From contig JAIXMF010000059.1 in assembly GCA_025201365.1 (NCBI GenBank), positions 1-50,898 of the forward strand: 50,898 nucleotides of DNA, written 5' to 3'. The notes below the pieces were generated by a model. That model saw only the letters and a program-made list of their open reading frames with translations. It ran no database searches and was not told the DNA's origin. The DNA is from Syncephalis plumigaleata (taxonomy: Eukaryota; Zoopagomycota; Zoopagomycetes; Zoopagales; Piptocephalidaceae). Positions within the stretch are counted from its first letter, which is position 1. Every line of letters starts with the position of its first letter. Shown one piece after another: positions 12,313 to 22,379 of this stretch. Made by a program: the position numbers and the translations under genes.

Positions 12313-14290
12313 CATTGAATTTTGTTATCTTTATTCACATTAATCAATAAACACCTTTCGCACAAGTATAAGCATAGTAAATGGTAGGAAGCAATGGACA
12401 GTTTATCTTTATTGTTACGTGTATAATGGTAGTAGCGTGGAATAAATGACTTGCATTACTGATGAAGATGCCGGAATAGTATAATGAGTAACGTAGAATG
12501 GAATGATTGATGCTGGATGAAAGAGAAGAACAAGTATGCTAAGATAGAGCGTTGATCTGGCAAGTAGAAGGTAATGAAGCAATAATGGGATAGGAAGGGA
12601 TAGAATAGAAAGAGTAGTAATGCAAATGGTATACAACAATGACATGCCGATATATATCAAATTGATTCATGTTTATTAATATTGCTAGTGGACACTTGTC
12701 AATGATGGATGGCAATGAGTGTTGGCAATAGGCATTAGCATGGTTGATTATCCCGTCATGTTGTCGTTATTGTTGAATATTAGTTGATTGACATTTAGAA
12801 TGGGAATTAGTACATATTGTCTGGATATTGTCACTTGTATTAGCAATGAATAGAAATGTCAACTTACCGAATAGAATGGAAATAGTATGCAATCAATATC
12901 ATTGACATTTTGATGTTCTACTTGTAATATTGTTAGTATATTGTAATAAATGAACTTACCTGTAATTAATTCTTATGAATAAATGAATGAATAAAGCAAT
13001 AAAGCAATAAAATATGTTATGTCCCCATCATATCCACAGACGTAGCCACCGGCCTTTTTTGGTGGGAGCAAGTGCAATGCTGAATCGGTTAAAGAGCCTT
13101 GCGACAATATACCACTATACTGCCGAATGTTAATGTGATCACATTCAGCAGTAGATACTACGGGATAGCTGGCATATGGGCCATTCATTGCAAATGGCCA
13201 TACACCTCATTGGCAGTATGAATGGCATCAGTGGCTAGCCAATTACCATCACTGCCAATGTTGCCGCTCCGTAGCGGTTCATGGTATATCAACCGAAGCG
13301 CATACGAGGGATCAGTAGATTAGCACATTGATACAAATGTATCTGTGCTAATGGGACATAACATAATAAATAAAGGGATTAGGATGATGCAAAGGGAGGG
13401 TTTTGATGCATAAGCAAACATTATAAGATAATGTAAGTGGAGGAGATAGAAATACATAGGGGCATTATAGAGCAAAAATAGCAATAAAATATAATAGTAT
13501 AGACATTAAGTATTGGAAATAAGTAAACATACATTGGATTGAAGCAGCATTGAAACAGAATAATACAAGGAAGAATGAATAGAAATACATAGTTATATTA
13601 CAGTTGAATAGGATAGCGCGAATAAAGAGCGATTAAACATACACAGAAACATATCATTAAGTAAGGTCAGTCACCATAATACCAAGTAAACTAGGCCCTT
13701 CTCCTTGAAGCAGCAACATGATGATTAAATATCACGGCAAAGCGTTGTTTAAATGATACTATGATGGCAAATTGACCTAAACACATATCACTATAGAATA
13801 AAGATACATGTTCAAGCATTTGCAAACCGATACATTTCATAATACTCGCATAATAGATAGGCTACCCAACTACATTAACAACTGAATGACCTGTAGCAGC
13901 AATGGCGCAACTTACCCTTTTCTCGAGGATGTTCAGGCTAAGCAGTTCTCGATACTTCAAATGCGTAGTCTCACCATTGCTTTGCAGTACCTTCATATTA
14001 TACATGAATGCCCGCAAGCAAGTAGCTTCATATTATACAAGTATATGAATGTCCGCAAGCAAGTAGCGTAGAAGACCGACACCCGTTACAGGTACCGACA
14101 TCACACTGAGTTGAAAAAAGTCAACTACGCTCATTACCACACTCAGCGCTACGCTACACGCAAACAGTTTACAGAACACTGACCTATTTCGCTATGTGTA
14201 TGTTTAAACAAAGAAAGCGAAAGTGAAAGTAAAGAATGAAGAGTGAAAAGTGAAGTAATGAGAGAAGAAGAGAAGAAGAGTAGCAAGGAA
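11929..14290. repeat. outer inverted repeat, left arm
   Basis: This stretch is the reverse complement of about 34100-36437. Homology begins sharply at 11929 (the right partner ends at 36437 within the LINE tail) and fades between 14240 and 14290 in purine-rich DNA. The LINE-proximal part is almost identical between arms, and the end near 14100-14290 is clearly more diverged. It holds the LINE tail, an AT-rich segment shared with 20383-20920 and an unassigned 71-codon minus-strand frame (12973-13188). No host gene is recognised in it. Confidence 0.85.
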
Positions 14291-14642
14291 GAAGCGAAGC
14301 TAAGCAAGCTGTAGAATCGAGCGCTATTTATTTGTTAAGGATAATGTTGTTAATCGTCATTTGGCGGTTCAAGTAAGTACTAATAATGTCTCATTGTAAT
14401 TCATTTTGAAATTTAGTATGTCGATAAACACACACTTCAATAATCCAACTTGATCATATCCTTGTATTTCATTTCATTTTATTTCTTACATATGATCTTT
14501 TTACTTGAACGCTGCATAATAGTGCTTATTATAATAAAATAGGGTACGACAACGTTTAAAAAGAAAGAGAAAGATATATCTAGTATGTGCAAAGGGCGCC
14601 GCCATTATTAACCATTTAGATTGCACACTATTCTGTATTGGG
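14291..14642. other. junction between outer and inner left arms
   Basis: About 350 bp of AT-rich sequence with no gene. The corresponding interval on the right side is 4.3 kb and contains the FHA-kinase gene. Confidence 0.5.
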
Positions 14643-14645
14643 TAT

Positions 14646-15875
14646 TGATTACGTCAACCTTTTTGCATTCTCATCGTTACTTGATAGACCAATACACTTT
14701 ACATGAACTACATTGCTCTGCCACGCTTATTAGCAATGCTTAGCAAGTATTTTCGTTCAATAAAGGTATGTCGATAAGAAGGGTGAATAGCATACGCAAC
14801 GGTAGAACTAATACTTGCCTTGTTTATTGCAGTTATTCAAGAATTGAATCGCTTTACCAACTCACAACTATCGGCGTTCTACTTTGAATCTATCAAGGAG
14901 CGCGTTTACGTTGACGACAAATTATCGTTGGCACGAAGATCAGCACAGACTGCCGTATATCACGTAAGGCATCGACACTTGGTATGCAATTGTAGCTAAG
15001 CAAGGAATACTGCATAGATGATCGAGGTGTACACACGCGCACTCGCACCAATTACTTGTCATTTAGCCGAGGAGATTCAGCTTTTCTCCTCGTCGAGTTG
15101 GTCGACACCACTTGATAGTGTATTCCAGTCGGGATGGATATCTCTGGTAAACACTTGCAATCACTGAGCTATGTGTGGTCTAACACTCGAGCATTGGCAA
15201 TGAATAGGATGATCGTTGGCATAATACTGCTTTGGAGCAAAACTGGACAGTGCTACAACACCTTCGTAGTCAGTACTACCAGCTAGTCGAGAAGATGAGA
15301 CAGGCCAAGTAAGTGCTATCTGCAGTATACCAAATGATTTATTTACAAATCTCATTGACTGACAGGGGAATCAAGACAAGCGCGCAAATCGATCTGACAC
15401 TAGAACTAGAAGACAGTGCAATGTCTCCACTAGGTCGATTACTACAGAAATACGGTAAGACGACAATAATAACAATAGCGATAGTGATATTGCTCGTATA
15501 TAGTTTATTAAGCAATATGTATTAGCATCACAGTTACCTGAACTGTTCTTATGTGCATCGGTTAATGTTGCTGCACAGTCGACATTAACCACGAGAAATG
15601 ACACCGTCCTTATTAGTGAAACGATATCATTACCAAGTAAGTATGGAGTATGAAGTATGAATGTGTCATGATAATGACTATTGATCGACAATGTAATAGA
15701 CACTATTAATGGTGCATCTGGCCAAATGATTCTACGTTTATCGGTACGACATAAATGTCCTAGATGTTGGAGCTATCGATCTGATCAACCGGAATGTCTA
15801 TGCAATCGATACCAGCTTGTTGTGAACAATAACAATGGACACGTCATTGACACTGCTATGCATCCATATAACTAA
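14646..15875 (+). pseudogene. mitochondrial isoleucyl-tRNA synthetase, 5'-truncated copy (left arm)
   Basis: Exons 14646-14765, 14833-14963, 15018-15146, 15208-15308, 15366-15454, 15526-15636 and 15700-15875 splice in frame with short introns. They encode the C-terminal part of a bacterial-type (mitochondrial) IleRS: LIDQYTLHELH, VIQELNRFTNSQLSAFYFES, IKERVYVDD, RRSAQTAVYH, RALAPITCHLAEEI (anticodon-binding domain), WTVLQHLRSQY and the terminal zinc knuckle CPRCW...CLCNRY. IleRS charges tRNA-Ile. The catalytic domain with its HIGH and KMSKS motifs is absent because the arm begins here. A TAG stop lies in frame in the first exon (near 14740), where a Tyr is expected, and the right copy has it too. 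The remaining exons are intact, suggesting recent loss or that a complete gene exists elsewhere. Confidence 0.8.
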
Positions 15876-16598
15876 ATATATTCTGCATGCAATCCAATAA
15901 TAAATGCTGTACCATTCATCCATTCCTTAATATTATCATGTATAGATCTTAGTGCATGTGCTAATGGTGTCATACAAACATAATGTATATTATAACAGTC
16001 TAATAGAGTAATATCGGTGAAACATAACTGAGAAATAAATATTGAAACAGCGTACGTGTATTTTTCTGAGTAACAACAAATATTAATTTAATAATAAATA
16101 AAATGAACTTACTAGCCAGAATAAGTGACTACATATTATCTAGTTAGCTATGATTAGAGTGTCGCATCTAGTTAATCATCATGTGTATATAGGGAAAGAT
16201 GTTAAAGCAATATGCGCAGATATACCCGAACACTAATACGGAAGTTAGTACACCAATCAATAGATGGACTTACTGAGGCAGAATAAATAGTTATACATTA
16301 TTTACTTGTAGAGAGAATAGCCGATCCAGCTAGTGATTATCTGTTGTGGATAAAAGAGACGAGGGTAATTTACGCAAGGGTATTGATAGACTCCAGTACG
16401 CTGATCTAGATGAGCTTATTTGTGGATATGAATGATGAGATGGAGCTATTTAATGGACTATTAACAACACTCGCGGCTTTCACTGCTTCTTTTACCCGTA
16501 TGCATTTCTTCTTGGTTTTCTCACTTATGCTCTCACCACTTCCTGCATTCACATACTTCCTTGTGTTCTTGCACCTATACCTGTGCTTAGTAGCAACC
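15876..16598. other. intergenic / Mad3 upstream region
   Basis: AT-rich spacer between the IleRS fragment and the Mad3 start. An in-frame upstream ATG at 16410 exists, but it would add a 63-residue hydrophobic stretch not seen in Mad3 proteins, so this part is taken as leader. Confidence 0.5.
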
Positions 16599-19441
16599 AT
16601 GACAGACTTACATATTTCTTACGGTGCCAATGGCACTCCCGCGCGCAATTCTAACCTACCCAAATATGTCAACTCTCAAGCGATATCCATTGCTCCCGAG
16701 TACAAGCCTGGCGACGACCCTGTACGAGGAGAAGAGGAAGTCTACGGCCCCGAACCAAAGCGATTTCGCATTACTTCAACCAAGACCCGTATACCTGCAC
16801 CGACTACGCTGGACAATTGCGAACGTGGACCTGTACCACGTGTAGTTGATCAGGAGACTATTGAAAGACATAAAGAGAATACCGCACCGCTGAAGAGTAA
16901 TCGAGTTGCCGCAGCCCTAATCGACCTGTTTTTCACACCGGGGAAGAAACGTGCAGCTGCGCTTAAAAAGCAGCATGTTAGATTTGAAAAAGAGATCAGC
17001 AATGCCGACAAACTCGATGATCCCTTGGAGGTCTACCAACGATACGTGGAGTGGACACTGCATAGTTGTCTCGAAAGCGATAGCTACGCAGGCATGCTGC
17101 CTGTATTGCTTGAACGATGCACACGCAAGTTCCGTAATTGTAGTCGTTATACGAATGATCCACGCTACGTACGTATCTCGCTATTGCACGCCGAGCTTGT
17201 CAGCGATCCTCTTGCTGTGTACAAGTTTCTAGAGACAAACAACATCGGACAGAAGCAAGTACCGGCCTACCAGGAATATGCCGAATATTTAGAGAAGAAA
17301 AAGATGTAGGCGCTAGTAAAACTGTCGATACATTCTAGTTATACTAACGCATGCTAACCACGCTCTATTTATAGGTGGCGTGAGGCCGAGCTCTGCTACA
17401 AACTAGGGATTAATCGATTTGCTCAACAACTCACACGAATTGAGGAAGAGTTCTTCCATTTCCAATTACGTATGCTTTCAGCCAAAGTTACACCATCCGA
17501 ATCCAAATCAGTCAAGGGCGTGTCACACATGTTCGAGAAGAACGCCATAACGAAGACACCATTGGTGGAACAACAGCCAGCCGTTCGCCATATTAGTAAA
17601 GGCGTGCTAAGCAAGCAGACTACTTCACTTAATCAACGACCAGCTTCAGCAGTTCATCATGAACCAGCTAATGCTAAGAACGAAAACGGCAAACGTCGAC
17701 TCCAAGCCTATGTGGATCAAGAGAATATACCACCATCTGGTTCTATTGCTACAACAACAACTGCTGCTGCTGTCGATGGTGAAACTCAAGCGCCATGGAA
17801 TGTTTTGGGCACAAAAGCTGGTCGAATCAAAAAGAATGAAGCAGCAGTCGACAGCTGGCGAAAGCCGCTTAAGCTGCGTCCAGTTGCGCCTAAGGAACTC
17901 ATAAAGTCCAAAGTTTATAAATATGAGGTAAGTAATGATTAGATGGCCAATAGTCGGCTTTAGACTAACACAATTTGGCAGCAGGGTACTTTGGATGAAG
18001 CACCGAAGACACCAAGTCATGATGCTCCAACACGATCGAAAGAATATGATTTGTCATCGCGATCGACATCGCTTAAGATGTGTCCAGATGCGCCTGAGAA
18101 ACTCATAAAGCTCAAGGCTTATAAATATAAGGTAAGTAATGTTTAAATGATTAACAGCCAACTTTAGACTAACACAATTTGGCAGCAGAGTACTTTGGAT
18201 GAGGCACTGAAGACGCCAAGTCGTGATGCTCCAACACGATCGAAAAAAGATTATTCGTCATTGCAATCGGCATCGCTTAAGCGTGATCCATTGCATTATA
18301 TACACACTGAAGATGCAGCCGATAAAGAAGCTAAAGCGGCAGCCAAACCGCTTACTAAACGTAAAGCAAAAGTAGCACCAAATGCAGAGATTATGGTGGC
18401 CAACATGGAGCTTTTGCATCATAATGGCGTAGAGAGATCGTTTGAAGAAGTACGCGCTGCTGCATTACGTTCAACGAAAAGACTAATGCCATCACCCTTA
18501 AGAGAGGAGGAGGAAGAAGGTGAGTAACAATCATACGTTTATTTAATATACACTAACAATCCATATTAGAATTGAAGGCCTTGCCTCCTAGCAAGAAGAA
18601 ACGTTCGAATCCCTATATTCCTCCAGGTCACATTGACACCAAGAGTGACTACGAGAAGATGCAAGAGAGACTCAAGCAGGGATTACACCATAAGAAAGAT
18701 CCTGTAGAACCTATTTGTAGCACGAAGGATCGTGTAAAACCTAAATGTAGCAAGAAGGATATGGAAGCTCTTAAATGGACAATGGAAGTTTCTAAATACT
18801 ATGGCAAGCTCCCAGTCTACCGTCATAAGACCGGTGAGGCGAAACCAACTCCATCGAATCCTTCTAACGTCGGCGAAGAAAAGCGAGAAGAAGCAGCTAG
18901 TCCCCCAATCCGCTGCAACAATGCTGATGCGGCGGAATCAGCGGCGACACAACCAGCACCATCGGCTCCATCATTATATGAGGAAGAACAAGCAAACAAT
19001 AAGGAGATAACCAACTGTCATCCACCACCATCCAAGGTACAACACGACTCAGCAGATGGACACCAATCTCCACTAGCTCTTCTGTCTCCTAATGGACAAC
19101 AACAAAAAGAAGAAATACTCGAGTCATGGACAACATCACAACAACCTCGCCCGGATCCTTCATTAAATTATCTTGGTTTAAGCGGCCATTTAAACGATAA
19201 ATTCGACGAAGAAATAGATGAGGACATCTCGCTCTATTTAAATCAAATACAAGAACAAGTAACATCTGGTCAAACATTGGAACTACCTCAAGGTGATGAT
19301 TTCACTATTATCTTCTCACCTCATAACGCTATCTGCGCAACTCCACATCGACCACATGTAACCAATGCAAACATACCAGCAAACCAAGCACCATCTAATT
19401 CATACTCGACATCAAAGCAACAAATGGTCATTAAATATTAG
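16599..19441 (+). CDS. Mad3/BubR1-like spindle checkpoint protein, left copy
   Basis: Exons 16599-17305, 17375-17927, 17982-18131, 18186-18519 and 18570-19441 give about 871 aa. A KEN box (RHKENTAPL, aa 92-94) precedes the Mad3/Bub1 TPR domain (about aa 138-265): DDPLEVYQRYVEWTLHSC, DPRYVRISLLHAELVSDPL, VYKFLETNNIGQKQVPAYQE, then WREAELCYKLGINRFAQQL. Next comes an ABBA-like LQAYVDQENIPP and the conserved PWNVLGTKAGRIKKN...W block, where the second KEN box reads KKN. There is no kinase domain, so it is Mad3/BubR1-type. By family it forms the mitotic checkpoint complex with Cdc20, Mad2 and Bub3 and inhibits APC/C. I see no clear Bub3-binding GLEBS motif. The C-terminal half is low-complexity. 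A nearly identical copy lies in the right arm. Confidence 0.85.
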
Positions 19442-19449
19442 TAGCGCAC

Positions 19450-19662
19450 TTGCCGGTATTAGCGCCAATTACCAAAGTAAGTGAAAGATCCATTTATCAT
19501 ACAAATAGCTCCTATCCTTCCGAACTAATGCCTATTGCTCAACTAGCAAGTTTACGTGAACAGCCGGAGGATTCATCATCACTAGACGACATGCTAGATG
19601 ATGATTTGTTCACACCGCCATTCTTGCTATCGCAGAACGATACGAAAGAATCAAACGAATAA
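19450..19662 (+). other. possible extra 3' exon of the Mad3 gene (left)
   Basis: Eight bases after the stop lies a 70-codon open stretch that ends in an acidic tail (DDMLDDDLFTPPFLLSQND). It has no ATG at its beginning but reads like coding sequence. One possible join uses a donor GTGATG near 19293 and the acceptor at 19462, which would replace the current C-terminus. Both arms keep it unchanged. Confidence 0.3.
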
Positions 19663-19978
19663 TTATCTAATCATGTACATTGTTGTATTTACGCATGCCA
19701 TATACTTAAGCAACTCCCCTTTATTTACCAACTATGTTTGCTTACATGGTTGAGTTGTCATTTATTTTAATATAGTAGTATAAAGTCCAAACAAAAGTGT
19801 CATACCTACTATAGTGAACTACATGAACAATTATGTTTTCATACTAATTTAATTCTGATTCTTTTCTAATAAACCTGTTAACATTTTACTAATTGTCATT
19901 AATGATTTACTAATTCATTTCCAAGTATCCATTTCATTTATTCAATAAATACACGACTTAAAATGCCCATTGAATACA

Positions 19979-20382
19979 ACTAGTTACTCTATCCTTATCT
20001 ATGGTGGCTTATTCTTTGTCCATTTCCATTTTGTTCATTTTGTTCATTTTGTTTGCGGTAGTCTACTGCACTTTGCTTCTACTCGTGCACTAATACCAAT
20101 ATGATATACACTACGTGTCCAATACACCTCATTAATAAAACTGTACGTAAACTAATACGTTTCAATAAAAGCAATACAAACAATACAAGTATGCATGAAT
20201 ATACAGGTCAATAATACATTGATACCAGTTCATCTGGTCTATTAATCCATCATTCTATTGCGTAAACATCAAATACCAACTGATCCATTCGATCATCTAG
20301 CTATTTATTGAATCAATATGTAATCCATTCTGCTTTAGAAGCAATCTACGAACAGCAAATGAATCAGGCACAAGTACTAATA
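19979..20382. other. central spacer, no gene seen
   Basis: AT-rich, with short tandem TTTTGTTCAT repeats near 20030-20050. No coding signal. Confidence 0.4.
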
Positions 20383-20920
20383 CAAAATGTCAATGATATT
20401 GATTGCATACTATTTCCATTCTATTCGGTAAGTTGACATTTCTATTCATTGCTAATACAAGTGACAATATCCAGACAATATGTACTAATTCCCATTCTAA
20501 ATGTCAATCAACTAATATTCAACAATAACGACAACATGACGGGATAATCAACCATGCTAATGCCTATTGCCAACACTCATTGCCATCCATCATTGACAAG
20601 TGTCCACTAGCAATATTAATAAACATGAATCAATTTGATATATATCGACGTGTCATTGTTGTATACCATTTGCATTACTACTCTTTCTATTCTATCCCTT
20701 CCTATCCCATTATTGCTTCATTAACTTCTACTTGCCAGATCAACGCTCTATCTTAGCATACTTGTTCTTCTCTTTCATCCAGCATCAATCATTCCATTCT
20801 ACGTTACTCATTATACTATTCCGGCATCTTCATCAGTAATGCAAGTCATTTATTCCACGCTACTACCATTATACACGTAACAATAAAGACAAGCTGCCTA
20901 TCGCTTCATACAATTCATTA
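20383..20920. repeat. third copy of an outer-arm segment
   Basis: About 530 bp nearly identical to 35450-35980 and to the reverse complement of about 12390-12925. It begins at AAAATGTCAATGATATTG and loses similarity after the CACGTAACAATAAAGA stretch, so it lacks the LINE tail found next to the other two copies. Dispersed repeat of unknown type. Confidence 0.8.
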
Positions 20921-20924
20921 TGCT

Positions 20925-21542
20925 CATACATGCACAAAATGCATTGCTGTTTCATACTGCGTGTACCTTTATACAGCACATGAAATGAATGATTATTGGC
21001 GTTAGCGTCGATAATCAATGGGCGCGCTATTCTTTCGGCATAATGAAAATATCGAAGAATTGCGTCCACTTTGGTTTGTTGCATCCCCTCACAAGGGCAC
21101 CTCCTCCCAAAAAGAAATCACCTTCGTGTTCCATACAATCCCATTTGCCGTTATGTTTATCATCGCTAAACTTGGAAATGACCTTGTGTCTTCCATACAG
21201 ATACCCTTCTTCGTAATAGAAGCGCCAGAGCTGTTTAGAGTTATTTGCATCGCAATTAGTCAGTATTACATTGGAGTCTTGTTGAGCACAGCGATGATTC
21301 TTCTTATTGATTAGTTGATAGTAGTCACCGTGCTGCAATACCTTCCAGTTTACTTCGGGATCGAAATAAGAAACGTGTCGGCATTCGATAAATCAAGCTG
21401 TACTGCCTTCGACGACTGCCAAACAACGATCGCCGATTTGAATACGAACGGTCTTGCCATCGAATCCACCCGTGTTATTACCGGCTTGTACGACCGATGA
21501 CATTAGCATGCCAATGAGGACGGTATATAATAGTGACTTCAT
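20925..21542 (-). pseudogene. secreted ricin-B-type beta-trefoil lectin-like gene, decayed
   Basis: On the minus strand from 21542 there is a clean signal peptide (SLLYTVLIGMLMSSVVQAG). It is followed by beta-trefoil repeats: VRIQIGDRCLAVV, W.VLQHGDYYQLINKKNHRC, VILTNCDANNSKQLWRFYY and CNKPKWTQFFDI. The Cys and Q-x-W spacing fits ricin-type carbohydrate-binding folds, which in fungi are usually secreted sugar-binding proteins. The copy looks broken, with about two interruptions, unless unseen splicing removes them. It is probably a young fossil because the domain is otherwise well preserved. A TATA element identical to that of the expansin-like gene lies upstream. Confidence 0.55.
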
Positions 21543-21624
21543 GTCGTAAGTGTTGTTTACTTTTAGGATAATGATGAATTGTATGCTTGTTAGTTGATCG
21601 AGGGAATTAGCATGATATCGTCAG

Positions 21625-21640
21625 TGCTTTTATAGTGGAT
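21625..21640 (-). promoter_or_regulatory. TATA-box element, same 16-mer as at 11087
   Basis: The minus strand reads ATCCACTATAAAAGCA about 85 bp before the lectin-like ATG. It is identical over 16 nt to the element before the expansin-like gene. Confidence 0.5.
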
Positions 21641-22379
21641 TAGTATGATAGATCTACAATTACTGTTGACCTCGGTAATGATAGATGTGCCTTAGTCGTG
21701 GATGAACAGGCCTGTAAGGTACAATGAATATCGGAATTAGCATTGTGTATTGAGTGATTGCAAGTGAATGAGCAAGTATATCGAGTATTCATATTCTAGA
21801 CCATTTCCTGTATGATCCTAGCCAATGGTATTGTAACTATACATAGAATCAAATACATAACAATATCATGCTATTAAAGCATTCAAGTACTTGGTAGATT
21901 TAGTATTGCATTTGCAAGGCCTTATTCAACTGTTTCCCTTTGGTCTATTATTTGTTTTCTCAAATAAACAGGTGATGCATACATGTTCGATTTCATCAAG
22001 TCTAGACCAAGTAGCCTTAGCACGTTAATTCTACCACAGTCATTGCAAGCATAAGTGGACATGATAAAATATAGAATGCATTAGGGCAATCTATTAAAAG
22101 AGCAATATACGATCTATATAGTATATACGTACCATATATTGTAAATAAGCATTACCATTAAGATCTATACATGTTAATTGCAAAGACATCAAGTAGATAT
22201 GAATGTTCATCTTATTAATGCATGGCTGCATTACACGAATATCAATCTACTTCTGTCAGATATCCATCCTACTATCCAGTTTTATAGAGAATCAACAAGG
22301 ATAACACGAATTACGTACAGGTTCATTTAGTGTTTTTACTCATATAAAATCACATTTAATGATTATCATATTATCGTTA
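21641..22379. other. intergenic, nothing recognised
   Basis: AT-rich spacer between the divergently placed lectin-like promoter and the 3' end of the Y14 gene. No frame of note. Confidence 0.4.

Larger units (their letters stand above)
14643..19978. repeat. inner inverted repeat, left arm (5.3 kb)
   Basis: Reverse complement of 24498-29832. The sum of paired coordinates stays at 44475-44479 along the whole arm, so only a few nucleotides of indels separate the copies. Both ends are sharp. The arm contains the IleRS fragment and a full Mad3-like gene. Identity is close to complete from about 16255 to 19978, apart from a cluster of changes at 18400-18540. It drops to roughly 90-95% by eye in 14643-16255. 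Confidence 0.95.

Noticed and set aside
12973-13188. 71-codon minus frame conserved in both outer arms (and 35176-35391)
   Set aside because: Its conservation follows simply from the recent duplication. No homology or domain is visible, so I do not call a gene.
16410-16598. N-terminal hydrophobic extension of Mad3
   Set aside because: It would put a membrane-like segment on a soluble checkpoint protein. The ATG at 16599 has a better context and fits family length.
18585-18605. tRNA T-loop-like GTTCGAATCC
   Set aside because: It lies inside a Mad3 exon, with no A-box and no cloverleaf around it.
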